A DNA stretch of 26,082 nt from Cloacimonetes bacterium UBA6081 (GTDB lineage Bacteria; Cloacimonadota; Cloacimonadia; Cloacimonadales; Cloacimonadaceae): positions 1 to 26,082 of the forward strand of contig DIXL01000121.1 of the NCBI GenBank assembly GCA_002428685.1. Reading direction: 5' to 3'. The position numbers were made by a program, and so were the translations under genes. A model generated the notes under the pieces. It was not told the DNA's origin, made no database searches, and saw only the letters and a program-made list of their open reading frames with translations. Shown here piece after piece: positions 15,609 through 23,762 of this stretch. Position 1 is the stretch's first letter. Every line of letters begins with the position of its first letter.

Positions 15609-16412
15609 TTAATCCAGAAACCAGCTTTCAAACAAGCGGACTCTGGCCAGGCTCCCAAAATTATCGGCTAAAATACGCTGAGCAATCTGGGCAAATTTGT
15701 TCTCGTTATCACTTACAAAAAAACTATCCTGACCTTGGACACCGTCATTATCATCGGGAACATAGCGTCTAAGATAGCTGGCTATGGCATCGGCAGAATC
15801 CACCAAAGAAACTTTGTCTCCCATAACTGCCTGGATGGTTTTATTCAGGAGTGGATAGTGGGTGCAGCCCAAAACCAGGGTGTCAATATCATAGGTTTTC
15901 ATGTCTGCAAGATATTCTTCGGCAACAGAATAGGCCACTTTATGGTCCTGCCAGCCCTCTTCTACCAAAGGGACAAACAACGGGCAGGGAATGGAAAAAA
16001 CCTCTGCTTCGGGGATAAGCTGCTGAATGGCTTTTGTATAGGCACCGCTTCGGACTGTTCCTTCGGTGCCAATTACGCCTATGCGCTTATTTTTGGTAGT
16101 TCTGGCAGCTTGTTCTGCACCTGGATCAATTACCCCAATAATTGGGATATCAGTTAGTTGTTGCAAAGCCGGAACAGCCACTGCCGAGGAAGTGTTGCAG
16201 GCTACCACCAGGATTTTGATCCCTTGTTGCAGTAAAAAGCGGGAATTTTGGATAGAGTATTCAATTACGGTATTGGGAGATTTGGGGCCGTAGGGCACCC
16301 TTGCAGTATCGCCAAAATAGATAAGATCCTCTTCTGGAAAAGCATTGCGGATGGCCTTGTAAACGGTTAAACCACCTACTCCGGAATCAAAGATACCTAT
16401 GGCTTTTTTCAT
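15609..16412 (-). CDS. murI: Glutamate racemase
   Basis: A 267-residue enzyme of typical family length that interconverts L- and D-glutamate for peptidoglycan. The two catalytic cysteines are visible: C72 in VACNTSSAVA and C183 in LGCTHYPLL. Other signatures are IFDSGVGGLTV (7-17) and YFGDTARVPYG (32-42). It is cofactor-independent and cytoplasmic. The ATG overlaps the rnr stop by 4 nt, so it is translated from the yicC-rnr transcript. It is the last gene of block B; the inverted repeat begins 42 nt after its stop codon. Confidence 0.97.
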   Translation of the reverse strand: MKKAIGIFDSGVGGLTVYKAIRNAFPEEDLIYFGDTARVPYGPKSPNTVIEYSIQNSRFLLQQGIKILVVACNTSSAVAVPALQQLTDIPIIGVIDPGAEQAARTTKNKRIGVIGTEGTVRSGAYTKAIQQLIPEAEVFSIPCPLFVPLVEEGWQDHKVAYSVAEEYLADMKTYDIDTLVLGCTHYPLLNKTIQAVMGDKVSLVDSADAIASYLRRYVPDDNDGVQGQDSFFVSDNENKFAQIAQRILADNFGSLARVRLFESWFLD

Positions 16413-18700
16413 TTTCTTCGGCCTCGTTTGCCACTGCTACCGCCAGATTTATGGGAATACTTTTTGCTTTTAGACCCGAACTCCGCCCCCTTTTGTCTAT
16501 CTGCACTATCATCTTGCAGCACAGGTTTATAGGCATGGAGGTGAGCATCTTTTTCAGTCAAGGGGGAAAAATAGATGTCATCATCCACCGCGATAAGCTG
16601 AAGCTTAAGCGTATCCATCAATTGGTAGAATTCGTTGCTGCGTCTGTTTACATAGCGCATTTCCCTATCATAGTGGTCCCAGATGCCCTCGCCCAAATCT
16701 GCTTTGCGGATAATCCCGCTGATGGGGATTTCCTTGATGCGGACAATTACGCCGGTGCCCGAAGTGGAAACTACAATTCCATTGAAGTTCTGGCCAATTT
16801 TATCCTTTACGAAGGTTCGGCTGTAAACTCTATCTATATCACGTTCTGCCTGGTCTGCCTGTAATTCCTGCTCTGAGGCAATTTCTGCATAAAGCTTTAT
16901 CTGGCTTTGGTTTAGTTTCTGATGGCTGCTTTTGATCAGGTAAATTTTGCATAAATGATGAACCACCAAATCGCATAAACGCCGGATAGGACTTGTAAAA
17001 TGGGTATAGTCCTGCAATGCTAAGCCAAAATGCGAAAGATGTTCGGTGCTGTATCTGGCCTTTTTCATACTACGCAGGGTTATGCGGTCAAAAACATCAT
17101 GATATTCCGGGCTGGGAAACGAGGCCAACAGGTATTGCAGCGATTTATTCAAACTTTCATGCATCACCCAATTTACTCCATAATTAGAAAGCAAATCTAT
17201 CAGTTTATCCAGTTTCTTTTGGTCCGGGTCTTCATGAATCCGGTAAATGGAAGTGGGGGAGGCCTGTGATAAACGCTGCGCTACAAATTCGTTAGCGACC
17301 AACATAAAGTTCTCTATCAGCTTGTGGCTTTCGGTTTCTTCCGATAAACTTAGGCGACGGACAAAGCCATTTTCATCATATTGGTATTCAATTTCTGGCA
17401 AGTCAAAGTAAATATAGCCGGCAGCATTGCGTTTTTCGGTTAACAGACGGGAGAGTGTCCGCGCTTGATACAAGGCATCTACCAGGGTTTCCTTCAGTTC
17501 GTGGGGCTTTCCCTCAAACAGCGCATCCACCTCTTCATAAGCCAGACGGGCATCGCTTTTAATCACGCTTTCATATATGTGTTGATTGCCTATCTTTCCC
17601 TTTTTGCTAAATTCGGTCTCCACAGTCAGACACAGCTTTTCCTCCATAGGACGCAAGCTGCATATTTGATTGGATAAGCGTTCGGGTAACAAAGGGATCA
17701 CTTTTTTGGGAAAGTAAAAGCTGTTGCCCCGTTTTGCTGCTTCCTCAAAAATAACTCCATCCACAGGCAAATAGTGTGCCACATCGGCAATATGGACATA
17801 CAGTTTCCAGCCGTTGGGAGTAGTTTCCAATGATATGGCATCGTCAAAATCCTTAGCTGAGATAGGGTCTATGGTCCACGTGAAAACATCGCGCAAATCC
17901 CTGCGAGTGCGAATAGCTTCAGGACTAAGCGTGTCAGAAAGCTGATTGGCTGCCTCTGTAACCTCTGTGGAAAATTCCAAGGGTAAATTGTATTGCCTAA
18001 TAACGGCCAATAGCTCCACATGTGGATCACCGCTCTTGCCCAAAACCTCTGTAACCTTGCCTACCGGCAATTTCCCGCCTATGGGACTACCCCAGTTTGT
18101 AACGCTTAAAATCACCTTATCACCTTCGGTTGCACCGCCTATGTCTGATACTTCAAACCAATTATGGATCTTGGGATTACTGCATACAAATGTCCAGCGG
18201 TTTTTAAGCTTTACCACGTCTCCAGCCAGTTGCTCGGAAGCGCGTTTGATAATTTTACGGATAATTCCGTAATCCTGGCGTCCCTTTTGGTATTTTGGTT
18301 CCAGAGCCACCGTGTCGTTATGATACGCATTCAAGGTATCTTCCGCACCAATGAAATAATCCCTGTCTGCGGTGCGGACAAAGGCGTAGGAGAAATTCCG
18401 CGATAGGGGAGTGGCATCAAAAATACCTTCTATCAGGTTTGGATTGGCTTTTATTGATGCTGTAGTAGCATTATCGGCAGAAAGTGGGGCAGAGGCTTGC
18501 TTCAGGCTGAATTTTCTCTTATCTTTTATCAGAGTTCCTTTTTCCACCAAGCGGCTAAGTAATTCGCCCAATATTCCTTTTTGAGTTTTATTTAGGCTAA
18601 GAGCACCAACTAACTCATTGTAAGTAAGAGAGAAGTGCGGATTTTCGGAGAAATAGCTTATAACAGCTGTTTCTAAATCGTTGACTATGTGTTTGTTCAT
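16409..18700 (-). CDS. rnr: Ribonuclease R
   Basis: A 763-residue RNase II-superfamily 3'-5' exoribonuclease. In order: an N-terminal winged-helix domain (about 1-65), cold-shock domains (about 85-225), the RNB catalytic domain (about 255-620) with TIDPISAKDFDDAIS (276-290) carrying the metal-binding aspartates, an S1 domain (about 650-725, NFNGIVVSTSGTGVIV), and a Lys/Gly/Ser-rich basic tail ending KRGRRK. RNase R degrades structured RNA and acts in RNA quality control and stalled-ribosome rescue; the basic tail is typical of RNase R rather than RNase II. The ATG overlaps the TAA of the small membrane-protein gene by one base (TAATG), and the TGA overlaps murI by 4 nt. Confidence 0.96.
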   Translation of the reverse strand: MNKHIVNDLETAVISYFSENPHFSLTYNELVGALSLNKTQKGILGELLSRLVEKGTLIKDKRKFSLKQASAPLSADNATTASIKANPNLIEGIFDATPLSRNFSYAFVRTADRDYFIGAEDTLNAYHNDTVALEPKYQKGRQDYGIIRKIIKRASEQLAGDVVKLKNRWTFVCSNPKIHNWFEVSDIGGATEGDKVILSVTNWGSPIGGKLPVGKVTEVLGKSGDPHVELLAVIRQYNLPLEFSTEVTEAANQLSDTLSPEAIRTRRDLRDVFTWTIDPISAKDFDDAISLETTPNGWKLYVHIADVAHYLPVDGVIFEEAAKRGNSFYFPKKVIPLLPERLSNQICSLRPMEEKLCLTVETEFSKKGKIGNQHIYESVIKSDARLAYEEVDALFEGKPHELKETLVDALYQARTLSRLLTEKRNAAGYIYFDLPEIEYQYDENGFVRRLSLSEETESHKLIENFMLVANEFVAQRLSQASPTSIYRIHEDPDQKKLDKLIDLLSNYGVNWVMHESLNKSLQYLLASFPSPEYHDVFDRITLRSMKKARYSTEHLSHFGLALQDYTHFTSPIRRLCDLVVHHLCKIYLIKSSHQKLNQSQIKLYAEIASEQELQADQAERDIDRVYSRTFVKDKIGQNFNGIVVSTSGTGVIVRIKEIPISGIIRKADLGEGIWDHYDREMRYVNRRSNEFYQLMDTLKLQLIAVDDDIYFSPLTEKDAHLHAYKPVLQDDSADRQKGAEFGSKSKKYSHKSGGSSGKRGRRK

Positions 18701-19137
18701 TAGTATTGTTTTCCTATTTTTTGTTTTAAGATGCTTAGCAGATCGTTACGCTCATCCTGGGTGGATGAAAACCGTAAAGACTGCCCTCTAAAGACGTCTA
18801 AGCGACGTGGCATTTTAAAAGTGGAGAGCATTATACCGCGTTTATCTGTGTAAAAGCAACCAAAATCACTATATGGCCGGCTAACTTTTATAAATAGATA
18901 ACGCACCAGATACTTATCTTCATAAAGCTCGTATTCGGTTTGGATAAAATATGGCAGTAAGTTTATTAAAACTAAGAACATGCCTAAAACGTAATACAAA
19001 GGTTGTTGCCAGGTGATTACTGCCAGATAATAAAGCAGTAAAGCCAGAAAGCTGAGAAATACAACCAACAATATAGAGGTTACAGGACGCTCCATAAATG
19101 GCCATGATCTCCAACTGAGCAAGGGTTTAGGCAACAT
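18700..19137 (-). CDS. Small membrane protein with two N-terminal helices (possible bacterial PH-like)
   Basis: A 145-residue protein with two hydrophobic helices (about 19-40 and 47-64), forming a hairpin that leaves both ends on the same side. The soluble part has the ELYEDKYLVRYLFIKVSRPY-type strands and RRLDVFRGQSLRFSS, reminiscent of YdbT-like bacterial PH domains, where a two-helix anchor precedes a small beta domain. No catalytic residues are seen. It overlaps the end of yicC by 11 nt and the start of rnr by 1 nt, so it is co-translated with two RNA-turnover genes, but a functional link is only inference from position. Confidence 0.7.
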   Translation of the reverse strand: MLPKPLLSWRSWPFMERPVTSILLVVFLSFLALLLYYLAVITWQQPLYYVLGMFLVLINLLPYFIQTEYELYEDKYLVRYLFIKVSRPYSDFGCFYTDKRGIMLSTFKMPRRLDVFRGQSLRFSSTQDERNDLLSILKQKIGKQY

Positions 19138-20002
19138 TTTGAACGATCTCCCGACATTTTTCTATCTCTTCCTTAATGGTTAGGATTAGCTTAAAACTGT
19201 TTGAAGTGGAAAACTTGGATCCCAGGGTATTTGCCTCGCGCTGCATCTCCTGAATGATAAAATTTAGAGTTTTGCCGATGTCCCCCTTAACTTTAAGGGT
19301 CTCTCTGAAAGTGGCAATGTGAGTGCTCAGCCGGCTGAGTTCCTCACCAATATCATACTTATCTACATATATGGCAAGCTCTTGAATCAACCTTTGTTCC
19401 AGGTTTTCCAGCTTGTAAGTGCCAATAAGCTCTTCGATGCGTTTTAGCATACGGGCATATAGTTCTTGCTTATAGGGTTTACATTGCTCTTGGACGCCAG
19501 CCAATGCAGCTTCTACGGTATTCATAGAAAGCTCAAACACATCTATCATCACTTCGGCTTCCTTTACCATGGATGCGCTGGCTTTACTAATTGCCTGCTG
19601 TAGTGCTTCTTCAAGAATTTCGGCTAACTGATTGTCTTCTGAAAGGTTATTAGAGCTTTCTATTACCCCTGGCTCTTGTAATAAAAACTCTATCGAAACC
19701 TGATCTTCTTGTTGGAGAAGCTTGGCGGCAGATGAAGCTAACTCTTTATATTTTATAAGTTTATTTACGTCTAAGATCAATTTGGGTTCTCGGTGATCAC
19801 TATAAGAGATGCGAACTTCCACAGTGCCCCGGCTAAGAGTTTTTGGTAAGAGGCTGCGGATAGAGGATTCAAAAAACATTAGCTCACGGGGAAGGTAAAG
19901 GCGCAAATCCAAATAGCGGGCGTTTACAGATTTTATCTCCAAGTCCAGATCAATCTGGTAACGGCTGATACTTGCGCTGCCAAATCCGGTCATACTTTTC
20001 AT
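19127..20002 (-). CDS. yicC: YicC/YloC family endoribonuclease
   Basis: A 291-residue protein of normal family length. The N-terminus MKSMTGFGSA is the family signature and the C-terminus LGSKFSTSNSF...IKEEIEKCREIVQNV is the conserved DUF1732-type end. In Escherichia coli YicC promotes decay of specific small RNAs with PNPase, and YicC/YloC proteins have been shown to cut RNA. A GGAG ribosome-binding site lies 5 nt before the ATG. It is the first gene of block B. The 142 nt upstream to miaB contain no convincing consensus promoter; TATAAAAT occurs but sits too close to the start codon for a normal leader. Confidence 0.94.
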   Translation of the reverse strand: MKSMTGFGSASISRYQIDLDLEIKSVNARYLDLRLYLPRELMFFESSIRSLLPKTLSRGTVEVRISYSDHREPKLILDVNKLIKYKELASSAAKLLQQEDQVSIEFLLQEPGVIESSNNLSEDNQLAEILEEALQQAISKASASMVKEAEVMIDVFELSMNTVEAALAGVQEQCKPYKQELYARMLKRIEELIGTYKLENLEQRLIQELAIYVDKYDIGEELSRLSTHIATFRETLKVKGDIGKTLNFIIQEMQREANTLGSKFSTSNSFKLILTIKEEIEKCREIVQNVA

Positions 20003-20144
20003 AGTTTCTCCATTTTATAAGTTACGCATTAAAGTTCTTAATAGCGAGCATGGGGCAGAGGCTAATGCGCTAACCATCATTTATTTATCATCCCTGTATG
20101 CAAGTTTACATAACATGCCTTAACCCAACACATACCTATCCTCT

Positions 20145-21422
20145 TCATGAGCAGATGAGCGTGCCGGCCGTGGCGGTTTTTACCACTGCTTGTTTCAGGG
20201 TTCCGATGTCAGTTTCACATCCACTCAGCACTGCAATTTTATTATCTCGGGTTTTGCCCGATACCATGGTCTTACTTTTCTTGCTGAAATCTTCCACATA
20301 CACCTCAACCTGTTTGCCAATTTTAGCTCTAAACTTCTCCAGGGTAATCCGGCGTTGAAGCTCGATCATTTGTTGCAATCTGTTTAAGCGAATATCTTCC
20401 GGAACCTGATTTGCCATGGTAGCTGCTGCGGTTCCATCCCTGGGACTATATTTGAAGCAAAAGGCATAGTCAAAGCCAATCTGCTCCATACTGCTAAGGG
20501 TTTCCTGGAATTCACTATCGCTTTCACCCGGAAACCCAGCTATTATGTCTGTAGTTAAGGATATATTGGGTATGGCGTTACGCAGCTTTGAAACCAAAGA
20601 TAGATAATGTTCAATACTATATTTACGATTCATTTCTTTCAGAATCCGGTTGCTTCCGCTCTGCATTGGTAAATGGACATGCTCGCATACTTTAGAGCTA
20701 CTTTGCATCACTTCTATCAGCTTATCGGACAAATCTTTGGGATGTGAAGTGATAAAGCGCAATCTTTCTATGCTTTGCACGTCATTCAGCCTTTTTAGTA
20801 AATCCGGGAAATCAAACTCGCCATCGTGGTAAGAATTTACATTTTGCCCCAAAATGGTTAAATCCTTCAATCCTGCTTCGCCGGCACTCTGCACTTCGCT
20901 AAAGATATCTTTCCAGGGACGGCTACGTTCGCGCCCACGCACATGAGGCACAATGCAATAACTGCAAAAGTTGTTACAACCACGCATAATGGTTACAAAG
21001 GCACAACTTTTGTCCTGATGCACAGGAAGATAATCATGATAAACCTGGCTGCTGTCAAAATCAAGTAGAAAAGCACTTTCATCCATTTCAGCAAGCATTT
21101 CGGGCAGACGGTGATACTGATCCACACCCACCACAAAATCCGCACCACGCTCTAACAAGCTCTTCCCCATTCGTTGCGCCATACAGCCTAACAGGCCAAT
21201 TTTAAGCTCCGGATTGGCCTTCTTACGATGCTGTTCATTGGATATGCGTCCCAACACACGTTCTTCGGCGTGTGCACGCACAGAGCAGGTATTGAATAAA
21301 ATCAAATCTGCTGCGTTTATGTCTTTAACCATAAGGTGTCCAGCCCGACTGAGGATGCTGATCAACAGTTCGCTATCGGCCACGTTCATCTGACAACCAT
21401 AGGTTTCTATGTAAAACTTCAT
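20145..21422 (-). CDS. miaB: tRNA-2-methylthio-N6-dimethylallyladenosine synthase (MiaB)
   Basis: A 425-residue radical SAM methylthiotransferase. The N-terminal UPF0004 domain carries the auxiliary-cluster cysteines C10 (TYGCQMN), C46 (NTCSVR) and C80 (LLGCMAQ); the radical SAM cluster is C149, C153, C156 in RGCNNFCSYCIVPHVRGRE; a TRAM domain occupies about 360-425. MiaB adds a methylthio group to i6A37 of tRNAs reading UNN codons. C46 within NTCSVR and RGCNNFCSYC favour MiaB over MtaB and RimO. It is the last gene of block A; its ATG overlaps the TAA of the glycosyltransferase/Ppx fusion by one base. No clear hairpin terminator follows. Confidence 0.96.
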   Translation of the reverse strand: MKFYIETYGCQMNVADSELLISILSRAGHLMVKDINAADLILFNTCSVRAHAEERVLGRISNEQHRKKANPELKIGLLGCMAQRMGKSLLERGADFVVGVDQYHRLPEMLAEMDESAFLLDFDSSQVYHDYLPVHQDKSCAFVTIMRGCNNFCSYCIVPHVRGRERSRPWKDIFSEVQSAGEAGLKDLTILGQNVNSYHDGEFDFPDLLKRLNDVQSIERLRFITSHPKDLSDKLIEVMQSSSKVCEHVHLPMQSGSNRILKEMNRKYSIEHYLSLVSKLRNAIPNISLTTDIIAGFPGESDSEFQETLSSMEQIGFDYAFCFKYSPRDGTAAATMANQVPEDIRLNRLQQMIELQRRITLEKFRAKIGKQVEVYVEDFSKKSKTMVSGKTRDNKIAVLSGCETDIGTLKQAVVKTATAGTLICS

Positions 21423-23383
21423 TATCTGCCTTTTTGCGTTTTCTGACGAAATCGGGCTTTTGCATATCCAACCGATATTCCGTCGCTACAGACTATTATT
21501 TCAGATAGCCCAAATTTGTCCAGAAGAGAAATGTTAAATAGAATATTGAGCCTTAGGATTGGTAAATAGTTTTTTTCCGACAAATAAGGTAAGTATGGCT
21601 CTGTGATGCCTTTGTCCAAATCGCTGGCTATAGTTTGCAGTTTTGATTTTGGGATAACTGCTCCATCAAATATATCTGGATCCGGATTTGCATTACCAAA
21701 TACAACAGCAGCCAGATAGCTATAGGTAAGCCCAACCCCTACAATTGCTTGTGCATGGGTGATAAGCAACTTATTCAATTGATTACCAATCAAAAGCTTA
21801 GCCATATTAATGTCCTCACCGCAGCTATTTAACAATGTAAGCAAACCCAAGGCTAAGCTGGTGCCTTGTTCTTTTCGGTATCTATCCAGATATACCACTT
21901 CCGTGCTTGCCCCGCCTATATCTATGGCGATTGCCTCTTCCCCACTCCCCCACTTCTTGGCGGCGTGATACACATAGTTAATCTCTTGTTTGGCAGTGAT
22001 CAGTTGATAATTGATAGAGTAATTATGCTCTACCCAATCCTTTATAACCTTTGCGTTTTCAGCGATTCTGGAGATACCTGTGGCTATCATCACTTTTTCC
22101 GTTTCAAGTGCTGCATCAATATCCAGAATGGAACGCAGTGCTTTCTTTGCCATACTGATACGGTAAGAATTGATCGTGTTACCCTTATATCCCCGTCCCA
22201 TGCCTGTGATAACATGCGATTTATGGATTATTGTGTTTCGGCTGAGGTTGTAAAGAGTATAGTTCAGGTTATTGGTTCCCAGATCAAACACACTAAGTAG
22301 CTTCTCTTGCGAACCAGGCAAAAACTCTGCCAATATCTTTCCGGCTATTTCGCTATTCTTGTTGTCCCATTGTTTGTCATTAATATGTACAGGGTTTAAG
22401 GATGCAAAGAGTGCCTTCCACTGCCTTGGGTTCATTTTTAAACTTCTTAATTCCAGACGATTAGGATAGTTTTCCATCCCTTCAATAAGTGCTGTCTCTT
22501 CCGGGTAATTTTTACGGGGGCAATACAAGATAAATTTACCAAACTGCATAGCCTCGGCCAAAGTGCTGTAACCCGGCTTGCACAGGACTATATCTGCATT
22601 ATACAGTAAATCCAGAAAATCGTCTTCCATGTTAACCCGATAATGATTTTTGGCTTTAACTCCTTCCGAGGTAGAGATTACTATGCCATTAAAACCTTTA
22701 CAAAGTGCCTCATAGTCAATTTCCATAGCCCCTTCACCGCCGAACATCACCAATAATATCCTTGTCTTAGAATCCCAGCCCTGGTTTTTGCGGAGCTTGG
22801 TGTAACTTGCTTTGCGCCGAGCTAAAAGTCCGCATGCTCTGGTCTGTGAAAAAGCACCCACACTCGATTCGTTACTAAGAGGTAGCCTAAAACACGCATC
22901 CATTCGCTTATATAGTGCCCAAATCAGGTTTGTAACAGGCTTCATAGAAAGGTCTTTGGCAAACAAATCCGAATAAATAAAGTGCCATTCGAAATTTGTA
23001 ACACAATAAACAGGGATTGAGGCATAGGCAGCAATATCGCTAACGAGGTATGGTGCATCTGAGATTATAAGGTCTATTTTCTCTTCTCTGATAAACTTCA
23101 GCTCTGTGGCAATCAGATCGTTTCTGCGTGAAAGCAGATCCAGAATTGCCTGTTTTGTAGCAATCAAATCTGAGCAGAGGTTTTGTCCATGTTTCACCCC
23201 TGTGTCCAAGGCTCGCTGATGCATCTTACTCAATGTGGGATTCAAATTACCAAACAAAAACGGATTGCGCATATAGATTATGTGACAGAATACTCCAATA
23301 TTGCACAGCTCTTCTGCGAGTGCGCTTATTCTGGAGGCATGGCCAAAGCCGTGATTAGATACATACAATGCGATTTTAATCAT
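21422..23383 (-). CDS. Fusion: GT-B glycosyltransferase-like half plus Ppx/GppA phosphatase-like half
   Basis: A 653-residue cytoplasmic protein with two unrelated halves in one continuous frame. Residues 1-352 look like a GT-B glycosyltransferase: YVSNHGFGHASR (7-18), the DAP segment (109-111) and the nucleotide-sugar-type loop CKPGYSTLAEAMQFGK (268-283). The HGFGHA signature also occurs in the N-terminal half of plant L-arabinokinases. Residues 362-640 look like the ASKHA-fold Ppx/GppA family: VFDLGTNNLNYTLYN (365-379), IDIGGASTEVVYLD (487-500), VGVGLTYSYLAAV (548-560) and CSDGISVGYA (632-641). Where Ppx proteins have GxEEA with the catalytic Glu, this has AKQEI (464-468), so that Glu appears to be Q466; E495 in GGASTE is kept. 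AGGGT precedes the ATG; it lies 10 nt after the NusG-II-like gene. Substrates are unknown. Confidence 0.82.
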   Translation of the reverse strand: MIKIALYVSNHGFGHASRISALAEELCNIGVFCHIIYMRNPFLFGNLNPTLSKMHQRALDTGVKHGQNLCSDLIATKQAILDLLSRRNDLIATELKFIREEKIDLIISDAPYLVSDIAAYASIPVYCVTNFEWHFIYSDLFAKDLSMKPVTNLIWALYKRMDACFRLPLSNESSVGAFSQTRACGLLARRKASYTKLRKNQGWDSKTRILLVMFGGEGAMEIDYEALCKGFNGIVISTSEGVKAKNHYRVNMEDDFLDLLYNADIVLCKPGYSTLAEAMQFGKFILYCPRKNYPEETALIEGMENYPNRLELRSLKMNPRQWKALFASLNPVHINDKQWDNKNSEIAGKILAEFLPGSQEKLLSVFDLGTNNLNYTLYNLSRNTIIHKSHVITGMGRGYKGNTINSYRISMAKKALRSILDIDAALETEKVMIATGISRIAENAKVIKDWVEHNYSINYQLITAKQEINYVYHAAKKWGSGEEAIAIDIGGASTEVVYLDRYRKEQGTSLALGLLTLLNSCGEDINMAKLLIGNQLNKLLITHAQAIVGVGLTYSYLAAVVFGNANPDPDIFDGAVIPKSKLQTIASDLDKGITEPYLPYLSEKNYLPILRLNILFNISLLDKFGLSEIIVCSDGISVGYAKARFRQKTQKGR

Positions 23384-23393
23384 AAAAGTTACC

Positions 23394-23762
23394 CTAATGC
23401 AAAATCAGCTTGTGTTCGTTTTCCTGAGTTTTTATCTCTACAATCAAGCGATTGGGAACACAAATTATTGGCATCTTATCTGTCCAGCCCTGCTTAATAC
23501 AGCGTTTATCGGGGCAATCTGCCTTTATCATGCGCACTTTTGCATCTTTGATTTCCAATGTATTATGCATGTCTATCATTATAACATCATTTCTATCAAG
23601 CGGATATACATTCCAAAGCACATTATCTTTGTAAACGAACACTTGATTGTTGGCTTGGGGCTCGGTAAAATGCCTTGCCGAAACAATGATTGCACATATC
23701 ACCAGCGCAACCAAGACAAAATCTGCCAGGCGCAATTGAGCCCGGATCAGTTTCCAACTCAT
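23394..23762 (-). CDS. Membrane-anchored NusG domain II-like protein
   Basis: A 122-residue protein: a basic N-terminus, one hydrophobic helix (about 14-29), then a small beta domain of the NusG-II family (not NusG itself). The family signature ADCPDKRCIKQGW (81-93) with C83 and C88, and ICVPNRLIVEI with C101 (100-110), is complete. The domain would sit outside the cytoplasmic membrane. The family's biochemical role is unknown; elsewhere it often accompanies flavin-dependent electron-transport or isoprenoid genes. Its ATG overlaps the radical SAM gene's TGA by 4 nt. The three conserved cysteines suggest a disulfide or a metal site; this is inference. Confidence 0.85.
   Translation of the reverse strand: MSWKLIRAQLRLADFVLVALVICAIIVSARHFTEPQANNQVFVYKDNVLWNVYPLDRNDVIMIDMHNTLEIKDAKVRMIKADCPDKRCIKQGWTDKMPIICVPNRLIVEIKTQENEHKLILH

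Noticed and set aside
15603..15617. Short palindrome CTGGATTTAATCCAG over the murI stop codon
   Set aside because: Seven-base arms with a one-base centre cannot form a useful RNA hairpin, and no T-tract follows; probably coincidental.
21866..22300. 144-residue plus-strand ORF opposite the GT/Ppx fusion
   Set aside because: Shadow ORF with many cysteines and isoleucines in no pattern; the minus-strand frame carries clear ASKHA motifs over the same bases.
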